From the NCBI GenBank assembly GCA_022447275.1, contig JAKVBK010000010.1:23436-87435 (forward strand): a DNA stretch of 64,000 bases. The letters run 5' to 3'. Below the pieces are notes generated by a model. It was not told where the DNA came from. It was given only the letters and a program-made list of their open reading frames with translations, and made no database searches. Shown in pieces: positions 17,840-27,953 of the stretch. Position 1 is the stretch's first letter. The number at the start of each line of letters is the position of its first letter. This DNA comes from Oceanicola sp. GTDB taxonomy: Bacteria; Pseudomonadota; Alphaproteobacteria; Rhodobacterales; Rhodobacteraceae. The translations under genes and the position numbers were made by a program.

Positions 17840-20800
17840 CTATCCGTCCTCCACGGCCACCACGCCTGACAGGGATTTCAAAGCTGATCGCACCTGAGGT
17901 GTGACCGGGAAGGTTTCGCCAAGATCAACATCGATCTCTCCCCCCTCAGGTGTGAGAAGGCACAGTTTCACATTGGCCTGACCCTTTGCGCCGGCCTCCG
18001 AGGCAACCCGCTCCAACAGCCCTTTCACATGGCTCACCGCCGGTGCCTGATCGAGCAGCACGCGCAGGTCCAACCCGCCGCTTTGGGCCACCATGTTCTC
18101 CATCGGTGCAACTGAACGGGCAACCGGGTCGAACTGGCCTTCATTGAAGCGCGCCTCAAGCGTGATGATCACCTTGTCAGATTGCTCGAACACCGCGCGG
18201 CACTTGTCGAAATCATCTGCAAACAGCGCAATCCCCGGCACCTGCAGGGTCGGATCGCTGATCGTGAGGCGGAAAAACCGCGTCCCCCGGCCTGATTTCC
18301 GCTCCTGCAGACCGGAGACAATCACACCGACACGGCCCACGGCAGCCCCGTCGCGCTCGGCCTTCTCCTGCAACCCGGCCAGCGTGAGACAGCCCTGCCG
18401 TTTCAGGGGGCCTGCAAAATCATCCAGCGGATGGCCCGACAAATAGAAGCCGATCGCCTTGTGCTCCTCGGCGAGACGCTCATTGGGCATCCAATCCTCG
18501 ACCATGGCCAGACGGGGTTCTGGCAGGTCATCGCCCGCCTCCCCAAACAGCGAGACCTGCGCCGAGTTTTTCTGATCGTGCACCGCAGCGGAGTAGTTCA
18601 CCAGCGCATCGAGGCTTTCAAGCACCCGGCGGCGGTTCCTGTCGAGGCTGTCAAACGCACCGGCGCGGGCCAGCATCTCAAGCGGGCGCTTGCCGATCCG
18701 CTTCATATCCACCCGGCGGGCCATGTCATAGACAGTGGCAAAAACGCCCCCCTCCTGGCGGGCCTGCACGATCAGCTTCATCGCCTCAGGGCCCACATTC
18801 TTGAGCGCGCCCAGCGCGTAGACCACCTTGCCGTCAGCCACCGTAAAGCGCGCATCCGAGGCATTCACGCAAGGCGCAACGATCTCAAGCCCCATGCCGC
18901 GCCGCACCTCTTCGGCATAGATCGCCAGCTTTTCGGTGAGGTGGATATCGCAGTTCATCACACCGGCCATGAAGGCCACCGGGTGATTGGCCTTCAGCCA
19001 CGCCGTCTGGTAGCTGACCACCGCATAGGCCGCAGCATGAGACTTGTTGAAGCCGTAATTGGCGAACTTGTCGAGCAAGTGCCAGACTTCCAGCGCCTTC
19101 TTCTCATCCACGTTGTTTTCTGCCGCGCCCTTGAGGAATTTCGGGCGCTCCGCATCCATGGCTTCCTGGATTTTCTTACCCATGGCGCGGCGCAGCAGGT
19201 CCGCTCCGCCAAGGCTGTATCCAGCCATTTCCTGAGCGATCTGCATCACCTGTTCCTGATAGACGATGATGCCCTGGGTTTCGTCGAGGATATGATCAAT
19301 CGAAGGGTGCAGCGTGTCGCGCTCGCTCAGCCCGTTCTTGACCTCGCAATATTTCGGAATGTTCTCCATTGGCCCGGGACGGTACAGGGCCACAAGCGCC
19401 ACGATATCTTCGATGCAGGTGGGCTTCATGCGCCGCAACGCATCCATCATGCCCGAGCTTTCCACCTGGAACACCGCCACCGTCTTGGCAGAGGCATAGA
19501 GCTTGTAGGTGGCTTCGTCATCGAGGGGGATGGCGTTGATCTGGTTTGTGGCCCCCTCTGCCGGCACATAGAGTTCGGTGCCATCTGCCGCGATGTGAAG
19601 AGGCCTGCCCGAGGCAAAGATCAGATCCATCGCATTCTGGATCACGGTCAGCGTTTTCAATCCGAGGAAGTCAAACTTCACCAGCCCGGCCTGCTCAACC
19701 CACTTCATATTGAACTGCGTGGCCGGCATATCCGAGCCCGGATCGCGGTAGAGCGGCACCAGCGCATCGAGGGGCCTGTCGCCGATCACAACACCAGCGG
19801 CATGGGTGGACGCATTGCGCAACAGCCCCTCAACCTGCTGGCCGTAGGTCAGCAAACGGTCCACGACCTCTTCGTTTCTGGCCTCCTCGCGCAGCTTTTC
19901 CTCTGTCGCCAGCGCCTTCTCGATCGACACCGGTTTCACACCTTCCACCGGGATCAGCTTGGACAGCCTGTCGACCTGCCCAAACGGCATTTGCAACACC
20001 CGCCCAACATCGCGTACGGCCGCCTTGGACAGAAGCGCACCAAAGGTGATGATCTGGCCCACTTTGTCCTTGCCGTATTTCTCCTGAACGTAGTGGATGA
20101 CCTCCTCGCGGCGATCCATGCAGAAATCGATGTCGAAATCCGGCATCGATACCCGTTCAGGATTGAGAAACCGCTCGAACAACAGCGAATAGCGCAGGGG
20201 ATCAAGGTCGGTAATGGTCAGGGCATAGGCCACAAGGCTGCCCGCACCAGACCCCCGGCCCGGCCCCACCGGAATATCGTGATCCTTCGCCCATTGGATA
20301 AAGTCAGCAACGATCAGGAAATAGCCCGGGAACCCCATGCCTTCGATGATGCCCAGCTCGAAATCCAACCGTTCCTGATAGGCCTCAACACTGTCAGCAT
20401 GGGGGATCACGGCGAGGCGGGCCTGCAGCCCTTCATTTGCCATCCGACGCAGTTCCGCCACCTCATCATCGGCAAATTTCGGCAAGATGGGATCGCGCAG
20501 ATAGGTGCCAAAACCACAGCGGCGCGCGATCTCGACCGTATTTTCCAAAGCCTCCGGGATATCGGCAAACAGCGCAGCCATTTCCTCGGGCGACTTAAGG
20601 TAATGCTGCGGGGTCAGGCGGCGGCGAGGTTGCTGCTGATCGACATAGGCCTTCTCCGCGATGCAGATCAGCGCGTCATGGGCCTCATACATCCCGGGCT
20701 TTGGAAAATAGACGTCGTTGGTGGCAACCAGCGGCAGCCCCATCGCATATGCCATTTCCACATGCCCTTGCTCGACGCGGCTCTGTGCGGCGGTTGGTCC

Positions 20801-21346
20801 GCCCTCGCCCGGATGGCGCTGCAGTTCCACATAGAGGCGATCGCCGAAAGCCGCGAAAAGGCTCTGCATCAGGGCCTCGGCCTTGGGGCGTTGCTGGTTG
20901 TGGAGCAGCTGCCCAACGGGGCCACCCGGCCCCCCTGTGAGGCAAATCACATCGTCTGAATGCTCGGCCAGCTCGCTCAGGGTCACATGGGGCAGGCTGC
21001 CATCTTCGCGCAGGTAGAGGAAGCTGTTGAGCTTCATCAGGTTTTCGTAGCCGGCCTCCGTCTGGGCCAGCAAGACGATCGGCGCCGGCGGAACAGGCTT
21101 TTCGCCCAGACCTGAGGACACATATTCCAGATCCACCTGGCAGCCCATGATCGGCTGCAGGCCAGCCTTCTGAGCACTGACAGCAAATTCCAGCCCGCAG
21201 AACATGTTGTTGGTGTCGGTCACGGCCACGGCAGGCATGTTCAGATCGGCGATCTGCTGGGGCAGTTTCTTCAACCGCATTGCGCCTTCCAGCAACGAGT
21301 ATTCCGTGTGCAGGCGCAGGTGAATGAATCGGGGGGATGTGCTCAT
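17840..21346 (-). CDS. dnaE: DNA polymerase III alpha subunit DnaE
   Basis: 1168 residues, normal for DnaE1, the replicative polymerase. The N-terminal PHP domain begins FIHLRLHTEYSLLEGAMR. The palm carries GPGRGSGAGSLVAYAL and the catalytic PDFDIDFCMDRR. Further blocks include STHAAGVVIGD, FNKSHAAAYAVVSYQTAWLKANHP and a C-terminal OB-fold region. The start is placed at the ATG at 21346, where similarity begins; no good ribosome site precedes it, and the frame extends 28 codons further up without family support. A long frame on the opposite strand here is only a mirror of its codon pattern. Confidence 0.96.
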   Translation of the reverse strand: MSTSPRFIHLRLHTEYSLLEGAMRLKKLPQQIADLNMPAVAVTDTNNMFCGLEFAVSAQKAGLQPIMGCQVDLEYVSSGLGEKPVPPAPIVLLAQTEAGYENLMKLNSFLYLREDGSLPHVTLSELAEHSDDVICLTGGPGGPVGQLLHNQQRPKAEALMQSLFAAFGDRLYVELQRHPGEGGPTAAQSRVEQGHVEMAYAMGLPLVATNDVYFPKPGMYEAHDALICIAEKAYVDQQQPRRRLTPQHYLKSPEEMAALFADIPEALENTVEIARRCGFGTYLRDPILPKFADDEVAELRRMANEGLQARLAVIPHADSVEAYQERLDFELGIIEGMGFPGYFLIVADFIQWAKDHDIPVGPGRGSGAGSLVAYALTITDLDPLRYSLLFERFLNPERVSMPDFDIDFCMDRREEVIHYVQEKYGKDKVGQIITFGALLSKAAVRDVGRVLQMPFGQVDRLSKLIPVEGVKPVSIEKALATEEKLREEARNEEVVDRLLTYGQQVEGLLRNASTHAAGVVIGDRPLDALVPLYRDPGSDMPATQFNMKWVEQAGLVKFDFLGLKTLTVIQNAMDLIFASGRPLHIAADGTELYVPAEGATNQINAIPLDDEATYKLYASAKTVAVFQVESSGMMDALRRMKPTCIEDIVALVALYRPGPMENIPKYCEVKNGLSERDTLHPSIDHILDETQGIIVYQEQVMQIAQEMAGYSLGGADLLRRAMGKKIQEAMDAERPKFLKGAAENNVDEKKALEVWHLLDKFANYGFNKSHAAAYAVVSYQTAWLKANHPVAFMAGVMNCDIHLTEKLAIYAEEVRRGMGLEIVAPCVNASDARFTVADGKVVYALGALKNVGPEAMKLIVQARQEGGVFATVYDMARRVDMKRIGKRPLEMLARAGAFDSLDRNRRRVLESLDALVNYSAAVHDQKNSAQVSLFGEAGDDLPEPRLAMVEDWMPNERLAEEHKAIGFYLSGHPLDDFAGPLKRQGCLTLAGLQEKAERDGAAVGRVGVIVSGLQERKSGRGTRFFRLTISDPTLQVPGIALFADDFDKCRAVFEQSDKVIITLEARFNEGQFDPVARSVAPMENMVAQSGGLDLRVLLDQAPAVSHVKGLLERVASEAGAKGQANVKLCLLTPEGGEIDVDLGETFPVTPQVRSALKSLSGVVAVEDG

Positions 21347-21671
21347 GGGGCAGAGGGTGGCGCGCCCAGCGATCCACGACAAGCCCGAAATCAACCCAAC
21401 CGACAGGTTAACGCCCGCGCCCTCCTGCATCTGTGCTATGCCGCGCGCGGGCCAGACAGGCAGGCACCGCCTTCAAAACCCCGCCTGCACAGGCGAGACG
21501 TGGCGTCGTTTGCCTAATTTTTAAGCATCAAGAGGCTTTGCCGCCTGACAGCCCTTGCACCCCTAAAGCGCTTCCGCTTTCATCCTGTGCAAAGGCAGGG
21601 GTCGGTCTACGCCACATCGACCACACCCCGCAAAGCCGTAACCCAAGGGTAACGTGGCCGCATTAAAACGC
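21347..21671. other. Divergent promoter region between dnaE and xdhA
   Basis: About 325 bases between divergent genes. No protein frame is supported. It contains a small A/T-richer patch near 21510-21530 (TAATTTTTAAG), the most promoter-like part, and an inverted AAAGCG...CGCTTT near 21565-21580. No riboswitch fold was recognised by eye. Confidence 0.5.
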
Positions 21672-23054
21672 ATGGAGATTACGTTCCGCCTGAATGGCGA
21701 ACCTGTCACGGTGGCCGATGCCCCCCCGACATTGACGTTGCTCGACTGGCTGCGCGAAACGCGCAACCTGACCGGTACCAAGGAAGGCTGCAATGAGGGC
21801 GATTGCGGCGCCTGTTCTGTGATCGTGACCGACGACTTGGGTCAGAAAGCGCTCAATGCCTGCATCCTGTTCATGCCGCAACTTCAAGGCAAGGCCGTGC
21901 GCACGGTGGAAGGGCTCACTGGCCCCGATGGCAGCCTGCATCCGGTGCAACAGGAAATGATCCGCCACCACGGCGCCCAGTGCGGCTTTTGCACACCAGG
22001 ATTCGTGACGACCATGGCCGCAGCGCATACCGCAGGCCGCACCGATCACGAGGACCAGTTGGCTGGCAACCTGTGCCGCTGCACAGGCTACGCGCCCATC
22101 CTGCGTGCGGCGCAAGCCGCGCAAGCCGCACCTGTTCCGGCCTGGATGCAGGAAAGCTTGCCGCCCAAAGCCCCCCCGCAGACAGGCGCAGACGCCGGTG
22201 CATGGTCCCTGCCCACATCCAGCGAAGCGCTCGCCCAGTGGTGTGCTGATCATCCCGACGGAACTTTGGTGGCAGGCGCTACCGATGTGGGCCTGTGGGT
22301 GACAAAGGGGCTCAAAGACATTGCCCCGGTTGCCTTTCTGCACGCCTGCACGGACTTGCGCGGCATCACGCAGGGCCCTGAAGGCTGGCGGATCGGCGCG
22401 ATGACAGACATCGAAACCCTTCGCCAGACCTTGACCCCTCATTTCCCACAATTTGGCGAGATGCTGCGCCGCTATGGCTCTATCCAGGTACGACAAGCAG
22501 CAACGGTCGGTGGCAATATTGCCAATGGCTCTCCCATCGGGGACAGCCCGCCTGCGTTGATTGCCCTCGGGGCCACCTTGCATTTGCGCAGCACCGAGGG
22601 CACGCGCAGCTTGCCGCTTGAGGATTTTTTCCTCGAGTATGGCAAGCAGGATCGCAAGCCCGGGGAATTTGTCGAAGCGGTGACAATCCCAGCGCAGGTG
22701 GACACCCTGTCTGTGTTCAAACTGTCCAAGCGGTTTGATCAGGACATCTCCGCCGTCTGCGGCGCCTTCAACATCGTACGGCACGGGGGTGACGTTGCCC
22801 AGGCGCGCATTGCCTTCGGCGGGATGGCTGGCACACCGAAGCGGGCCCGTCACACGGAGGATGTGCTGTGTGGAGCGCCTTGGAGCGAGGCGACGATCAA
22901 CGCGGCCATGGCCGCACTTGAGCAGGACTTCACCCCGCTCTCAGATATGCGGGCTTCAGCCGAATATCGGATGCAAGCGGCTCGCAACATGTTGCTGCGT
23001 TGCTGGCATGACAGTCAGGGTGCGACCACGTCGGTCCGTGCGGTGCAGTCATGA
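21672..23054 (+). CDS. xdhA: Xanthine dehydrogenase small subunit XdhA
   Basis: 460 residues from the ATG at 21672; a GTG 18 bases upstream has a better ribosome site (AAGGG) and is a real alternative. It carries electrons from the molybdenum site to NAD+: plant-type 2Fe-2S domain with C40, C45 and C48 (CNEGDCGAC), a second 2Fe-2S domain (CGFCTPG and NLCRCTGY), then an FAD-binding domain (about 170-450, with [14 protein letters not shown]). It forms a heterotetramer with XdhB in the cytosol for hypoxanthine to xanthine to urate. Its stop overlaps the xdhB start (ATGA). Confidence 0.95.
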   Translation: MEITFRLNGEPVTVADAPPTLTLLDWLRETRNLTGTKEGCNEGDCGACSVIVTDDLGQKALNACILFMPQLQGKAVRTVEGLTGPDGSLHPVQQEMIRHHGAQCGFCTPGFVTTMAAAHTAGRTDHEDQLAGNLCRCTGYAPILRAAQAAQAAPVPAWMQESLPPKAPPQTGADAGAWSLPTSSEALAQWCADHPDGTLVAGATDVGLWVTKGLKDIAPVAFLHACTDLRGITQGPEGWRIGAMTDIETLRQTLTPHFPQFGEMLRRYGSIQVRQAATVGGNIANGSPIGDSPPALIALGATLHLRSTEGTRSLPLEDFFLEYGKQDRKPGEFVEAVTIPAQVDTLSVFKLSKRFDQDISAVCGAFNIVRHGGDVAQARIAFGGMAGTPKRARHTEDVLCGAPWSEATINAAMAALEQDFTPLSDMRASAEYRMQAARNMLLRCWHDSQGATTSVRAVQS

Positions 23055-25417
23055 GCGTTGCAAAGCCTCTGCCCCACGATGCCGCCCGCCTGCATGTCAC
23101 TGGCACGGCCCGCTACATTGACGACATCCCGGTACCCGCAGGCTGTCTGCATCTGGCCTTTGGGCTGTCACCCGTCGCCCGGGGCCGCCTGACTCATGTG
23201 GATCTCGCGGCGGTGCGCGCGGCCCCTGGGGTAGCGCTTGTGTTGACCGCCGCAGACCTCGTCCGCCCTGCGGATTGCTCACCGTCCGCCCATGACGAAC
23301 CCCTGTTGGCGGAAGACGAGGTGCACTATGCCGGTCAGCCAATTTTTCTGGTCGCGGCAGACAGCCACCTGGCAGCGCGAAAGGCCGCTGCGCTGGCGCA
23401 GATCGACATCAGCCCCCTGCCTGCAATCCTGAGCATCTCTGATGCGCTGGCAGCAAACAGTCGGTTCGAGGACGGCCCGCGTATCTACGGGCGCGGTGAT
23501 CCGGATGCGGAACTGGCCACGGCAGAGATCGTGACAGAAGGGGAGATCGAAATCGGCGGCCAGGAGCATTTCTACCTGGAAAGCCAGGCCGCTCTGGCCC
23601 TGCCGCAAGAGGGGGGCGACATGATCGTGCACTCCTCCTCCCAGCATCCGACCGAGATCCAGCACAAAGTGGCGGATGCGCTTGGCGTGCCTATGCACGG
23701 CGTGCGTGTTGAAGTGCGCCGCATGGGCGGGGGCTTTGGGGGTAAGGAAAGCCAGGGCAACGCCCTTGCCATCGCTTGTGCTGTGGTGGCCCAGATGACC
23801 GATCGCCCGGCCAAGATGCGCTATGACCGTGATGATGATTTCACGATCACGGGCAAGCGGCATGACTTCCGCATTGCCTACAAGGTGGGCCATGATGCCC
23901 AGGGCAAGATCAGCGCTTTGGTGTTCGAGCAGTTTTGTCGCTGTGGCTGGTCGATGGATTTGTCCCTGCCCGTGGCCGACCGCGCCATGTTGCATGCGGA
24001 TAATGCGTATTGGCTGGAACATGTGCGCATCACATCGCACCGGTTAAAAACCAACACCCAGTCGGCCACAGCATTTCGCGGGTTTGGCGGACCACAGGGC
24101 ATGGTTGGGATCGAGCGGGTGCTGGATCATGTGGCCCATGTTGTAGGCCGCGATGGAACAGCCGTGCGCAAGTGCAATTTCTACGGCGCACCAGCGGATC
24201 GCTCAGATCAGGGGGCCTTGCCCCCCGGCGGCGCAGCCGCCTCCCCCCAGAGTATTTCCGCCAAGGCGATCTACAATGGAACGCGCACGCCCTATGGGAT
24301 GGAAGTGACGGATTTCATCCTGGACGATCTGGTCGCGCGTCTTGAGAGCAGCAGTGCCTATGCAGAGCGGCGACAGGCCGTTGCCGCATTCAACGCGCAA
24401 AATGCTGTGATCAAGAAGGGGTTGGCGCTGAGCCCTGTGAAATTCGGCATTTCCTTCACGCTCACGCATCTGAACCAGGCCGGTGCGCTGGTGCATGTGT
24501 ATCAGGATGGCTCGATCCATCTCAACCATGGCGGCACGGAGATGGGCCAGGGTCTGTTCCAGAAGGTGGCACAGGTTGCCGCCAGCCGGTTTGGCGTTGG
24601 GCTGGAGGCGGTGAAAATCACGGCCACGGATACGGCCAAGGTGCCGAATACCTCCGCCACGGCGGCCTCGTCCGGCTCTGATCTGAATGGCATGGCAGTG
24701 CGGGCGGCCTGCGACACGATCCGGGACAGGATCGCCGTCTTTCTGGCCGAGCGGACGCAGTCTGACCCCACCGACATTGTTTTTGCCGATGGGATGGTCC
24801 GGGTTGGCGGGCTGGAGATGCCTTTTGCCCAAGCCGCGAAGGAAGCCTGGATGGGCCGGGTCAGCCTGTCTGCCACGGGGTTTTACAAGACGCCTGATAT
24901 CGTCTGGGATCGCATCCGCGGCACGGGCAGGCCGTTTTACTATTTCGCCTACGGGGCTGCTGTGACGGAGGTGGCGATTGATACCCTGACCGGCGAAAAC
25001 CGCATTTTGCGGGCAGATATCTTGCATGATGCGGGGGCGTCACTGAACCCGGCCCTCGACATCGGCCAGGTTGAAGGGGGCTATGTGCAAGGGGCCGGTT
25101 GGCTGACCATGGAAGAGCTGGTTTGGGATCAGACCGGGCGTTTGCGCACTCATGCGCCCTCCACGTACAAGATCCCGGCGGCCTCGGACACGCCTGACAT
25201 CTTCAATGTGTCGCTGTACGATACGCCAAATGCCGCGGACACGATCTATCGCTCGAAGGCCGTTGGAGAGCCGCCTTTGATGCTGGGGATTTCCGCCCTT
25301 TTGGCGCTGTCTGATGCCTGTGCGGCCTGTGGACCTTGCTATCCCGCGCTGGATGCGCCTGCCACGCCGGAGCGGATTTTGGCAGCGGTTGCGCGGGCGC
25401 GGGGAGCGCTGCCATGA
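23051..25417 (+). CDS. xdhB: Xanthine dehydrogenase molybdopterin-binding subunit XdhB
   Basis: 788 residues. Molybdopterin-binding blocks [23 protein letters not shown] and [10 protein letters not shown] are intact, and the C-terminal [16 protein letters not shown] holds the catalytic Glu. Around residues 387-405, after RKCNFYG, the protein has an extra Gly/Pro/Ala/Ser-rich stretch ([17 protein letters not shown]) before TPYGMEV; the DNA there is a palindromic repeat (see separate entry). The frame stays open across it, so the gene appears functional with an enlarged surface loop. ATGA overlaps couple it to xdhA and xdhC. Confidence 0.95.
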   Translation: MSVAKPLPHDAARLHVTGTARYIDDIPVPAGCLHLAFGLSPVARGRLTHVDLAAVRAAPGVALVLTAADLVRPADCSPSAHDEPLLAEDEVHYAGQPIFLVAADSHLAARKAAALAQIDISPLPAILSISDALAANSRFEDGPRIYGRGDPDAELATAEIVTEGEIEIGGQEHFYLESQAALALPQEGGDMIVHSSSQHPTEIQHKVADALGVPMHGVRVEVRRMGGGFGGKESQGNALAIACAVVAQMTDRPAKMRYDRDDDFTITGKRHDFRIAYKVGHDAQGKISALVFEQFCRCGWSMDLSLPVADRAMLHADNAYWLEHVRITSHRLKTNTQSATAFRGFGGPQGMVGIERVLDHVAHVVGRDGTAVRKCNFYGAPADRSDQGALPPGGAAASPQSISAKAIYNGTRTPYGMEVTDFILDDLVARLESSSAYAERRQAVAAFNAQNAVIKKGLALSPVKFGISFTLTHLNQAGALVHVYQDGSIHLNHGGTEMGQGLFQKVAQVAASRFGVGLEAVKITATDTAKVPNTSATAASSGSDLNGMAVRAACDTIRDRIAVFLAERTQSDPTDIVFADGMVRVGGLEMPFAQAAKEAWMGRVSLSATGFYKTPDIVWDRIRGTGRPFYYFAYGAAVTEVAIDTLTGENRILRADILHDAGASLNPALDIGQVEGGYVQGAGWLTMEELVWDQTGRLRTHAPSTYKIPAASDTPDIFNVSLYDTPNAADTIYRSKAVGEPPLMLGISALLALSDACAACGPCYPALDAPATPERILAAVARARGALP
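24211..24264 (+). repeat. Double-hairpin palindromic repeat inside xdhB
   Basis: Hairpin GGGGGccttgCCCCC (24211-24225), hairpin GGCGGCGCAGCCGCC (about 24227-24241), then CCCCC, AGAGTATTT and CGCCAAG. Same architecture as 14491-14554. The element is read in frame and adds roughly 18 residues to XdhB. Confidence 0.65.
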
Positions 25418-26382
25418 GCCTTGATCTGCAGCCGATCCGCACCGCCGTGGCCCGCCATGGGCGCGTGGCCCGCGTGATCGTGGCTGACGTGCGCGGATCT
25501 GCCCCGCGCGATGCTGGCACATCAATGCTGGTCTGGCCCGATGGGCAGGAGGGCACGATTGGCGGCGGCGCGCTGGAATGGGAGGCGGCGGCCACTGCGC
25601 GCCGGGCCTTGCAGAACGACAGGGGCGCAGTGGATCAGCGTCCACTAGGCCCGGACCTTGGCCAATGCTGTGGCGGCTCGGTCGTATTGGGAACGGAAAT
25701 CTGGGATGCAGAACGGCTGGCGCAGGCGGAGGATGCCGCCGCTGCAGGGCCGGTGTTTGTCAGACGGATTGCAGGGGGGCTACCTTGCCCCAAACCCCTT
25801 AACACGGCATCGGGTCAATCGGCAGCACATGTCACCAGACTGGAGGCAGGCTGGCTGACCGAGCCGCTGCTGCCTGCGGCCACGCCCCTGTGGATTTGGG
25901 GAGCAGGGCATGTCGGGCGCGCGATTGTCGATGTTATGGCGCCGCTTCCGGGCTGGCAGATCACCTGGGCGGATACCGCCGCGGACCGTTTTCCCGCCAG
26001 CGAAACACCGGGTGTAACCGGGCTTTGGGCCTCTGACCTGCCCCGATTGGCCCACCACGCTCCACAAGATGCCGCCCATTTGATTCTGACCTACTCCCAT
26101 CCGATTGACCTCGCTTTATGCGATGCCTTGCTGCAGCGAGGCTTCGGGTTTTGCGGGTTGATCGGCTCGGCCACGAAATGGGCCCGCTTTTCAAAGCGTT
26201 TGACCGAAATGGGTCACTCGGAGCGCGCAGTCCGGCGCATCACATGCCCCATCGGCCAGCGCACATTGGGCAAGCATCCGACGCAGATCGCCATTGGTGT
26301 TGCGTCCCAACTTTTGGCAGTGCAATTGGAACTGGAAGGTGAAACGTTGCCCACAAGCAAGTCACGGCAGGCAGGTGTATGA
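25414..26382 (+). CDS. xdhC: XdhC, xanthine dehydrogenase molybdenum cofactor chaperone
   Basis: 322 residues. XdhC binds the molybdenum cofactor, promotes its sulfuration and inserts it into XdhB; it is not part of the final enzyme. The N-terminal XdhC/CoxI block VIVADVRGSAPRDAGTSMLV and GGALEWEAA are present, and the C-terminal Rossmann-like domain has PLWIWGAGHVGRAIVDVMA. Start and stop both overlap neighbours by 4 bases (ATGA with xdhB before and the ABC ATPase gene after), which ties enzyme maturation and purine import to one transcript. Confidence 0.95.
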   Translation: MSLDLQPIRTAVARHGRVARVIVADVRGSAPRDAGTSMLVWPDGQEGTIGGGALEWEAAATARRALQNDRGAVDQRPLGPDLGQCCGGSVVLGTEIWDAERLAQAEDAAAAGPVFVRRIAGGLPCPKPLNTASGQSAAHVTRLEAGWLTEPLLPAATPLWIWGAGHVGRAIVDVMAPLPGWQITWADTAADRFPASETPGVTGLWASDLPRLAHHAPQDAAHLILTYSHPIDLALCDALLQRGFGFCGLIGSATKWARFSKRLTEMGHSERAVRRITCPIGQRTLGKHPTQIAIGVASQLLAVQLELEGETLPTSKSRQAGV

Positions 26383-27953
26383 CCCAACCTAACTCGCAAG
26401 AGGCCCCTTTGCTGCGCATCAACGCGCTAACCAAGGCCTATCCCGGCGTCATCGCGAATGAAGACGTCTCGTTTGATATCGGCACAGCTGAAATACACGC
26501 CCTGCTTGGGGAAAACGGGGCGGGCAAGTCGACGCTCGTCAAGATGATCTACGGGCTGGTCAAGCCCGACAGTGGCCAGATGGTATTTGCAGGCGCGCCC
26601 TTCGCGCCCCCTGCCCCCGCAGCGGCGCGCCAAACAGGCGTGGCCATGGTGTTTCAGCATTTTTCGCTGTTCGAAGCCCTGAACGTGGCAGAAAACGTGG
26701 CCTTGGGCATGGAGAACCCGCCCGCAATGGGGCAGCTGGCAGAGCGCATCACCAGCGTCTCGCGCGCCTACGGTCTGCCTTTGGATCCGGCACGGCGGGT
26801 GGGGGATCTGTCCGCAGGCGAACGGCAAAGGGTCGAGATCGTGCGCTGTCTTCTGCAGGATCCAAAGCTTCTTATCATGGATGAACCCACCTCTGTGCTA
26901 ACGCCACAAGAGGTCGAGATCCTCTTTGAGACGCTGCGCAAGCTGCGCGCCGAGGGCACATCGATCCTGTATATCAGCCACAAGCTTGAAGAAATCCGTA
27001 CCCTATGCGACCGGGCCACGATCCTGCGCCGCGGGAAGGTCGTTGCAAAGACGGATCCCCAGCAGGCAAGTGCGTCGGAATTGGCTGAAATGATGGTGGG
27101 CACGGCCCTCAAGCCTGCGGCACGGGTCACGGGCATGAAGGGTGCGGTCATGCTGGAGGTGCGCGGGCTGTCGATGGCAGCGCCCTCCGATTTCGGCACC
27201 GCCCTGAAGGACCTGTCTTTCCAAGTGAATGCAGGGGAGATCCTCGGCATTGGCGGCGTGGCGGGCAACGGGCAGGACGAACTGTTGCTGGCCCTTTCCG
27301 GCGAGATAACCACCGCGGCAGGCACCGTGCGGATGCAAGACGATGACCTGAGCCAGCAGGGCCCGTTAGAGCGCCGCCGTGCAGGGCTGCTCTGCGCCCC
27401 GGAAGAGCGGCTGGGGCATGCGGCGGTGCCCGACATGTCATTGACCGAGAACGCCATGCTGACGGCCCGTGTGCGCGAGAACATGGATAAGGCCGGGATG
27501 CTCGATTGGGGGGCCGCACGCAGTTTCGCCCAAGACGTGATCAAGGCTTTCGATGTGCGCACACCGGGCCCCGCCACGGCGGCGCAGGCCCTGTCTGGCG
27601 GCAATCTGCAGAAATTTGTTGTCGGCCGGGAAATCCTGCAACAGCCAAGCGTGCTCGTGGTCAACCAGCCCACATGGGGCGTGGATGCGGCGGCGGCGGC
27701 GGCCATTCGGCAAGCTCTGCTGGACCTTGCCGCCCAAGGGGCTGCGGTTGTGATGATTTCGCAGGATCTCGACGAAATCCTCGAGATTGCAGACCGCTTT
27801 GTTGCCCTGAACGGGGGACAGCTTTCCGCCTCAGAGCCCGTAGAAGGCCTGACCCTTGAACGCATCGGCCTCATGCTGGGCGGTGCCCATGGCATGGAAG
27901 TGGCCCAAGGCGCGCCCGCGCACGCCACAGCCCCGCAGGGAGGCCCGTCATGA
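26379..27953 (+). CDS. ABC importer ATPase, two-domain type for nucleosides or purines
   Basis: 524 residues with two fused nucleotide-binding domains. Domain 1 has Walker A GENGAGKST, signature LSAGERQRVEI and LLIMDEPTS. Domain 2 has a weak Walker A (GVAGNGQDELL) and signature ALSGGNLQKFVVG, the asymmetry usual in RbsA/NupO-type importers. It would sit on the inner face of the membrane with the two permeases that follow. The 4-base overlap with xdhC and the BMP-type binding protein downstream point to purine nucleosides or oxypurines as cargo. The exact cargo is inferred. Confidence 0.9.
   Translation: MTQPNSQEAPLLRINALTKAYPGVIANEDVSFDIGTAEIHALLGENGAGKSTLVKMIYGLVKPDSGQMVFAGAPFAPPAPAAARQTGVAMVFQHFSLFEALNVAENVALGMENPPAMGQLAERITSVSRAYGLPLDPARRVGDLSAGERQRVEIVRCLLQDPKLLIMDEPTSVLTPQEVEILFETLRKLRAEGTSILYISHKLEEIRTLCDRATILRRGKVVAKTDPQQASASELAEMMVGTALKPAARVTGMKGAVMLEVRGLSMAAPSDFGTALKDLSFQVNAGEILGIGGVAGNGQDELLLALSGEITTAAGTVRMQDDDLSQQGPLERRRAGLLCAPEERLGHAAVPDMSLTENAMLTARVRENMDKAGMLDWGAARSFAQDVIKAFDVRTPGPATAAQALSGGNLQKFVVGREILQQPSVLVVNQPTWGVDAAAAAAIRQALLDLAAQGAAVVMISQDLDEILEIADRFVALNGGQLSASEPVEGLTLERIGLMLGGAHGMEVAQGAPAHATAPQGGPS

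Noticed and set aside
18431..20959. 842-codon open frame opposite dnaE
   Set aside because: It is fully antisense to a well-conserved polymerase gene and its protein is rich in His, Arg and Gly without any family pattern; it mirrors the codon bias of dnaE.
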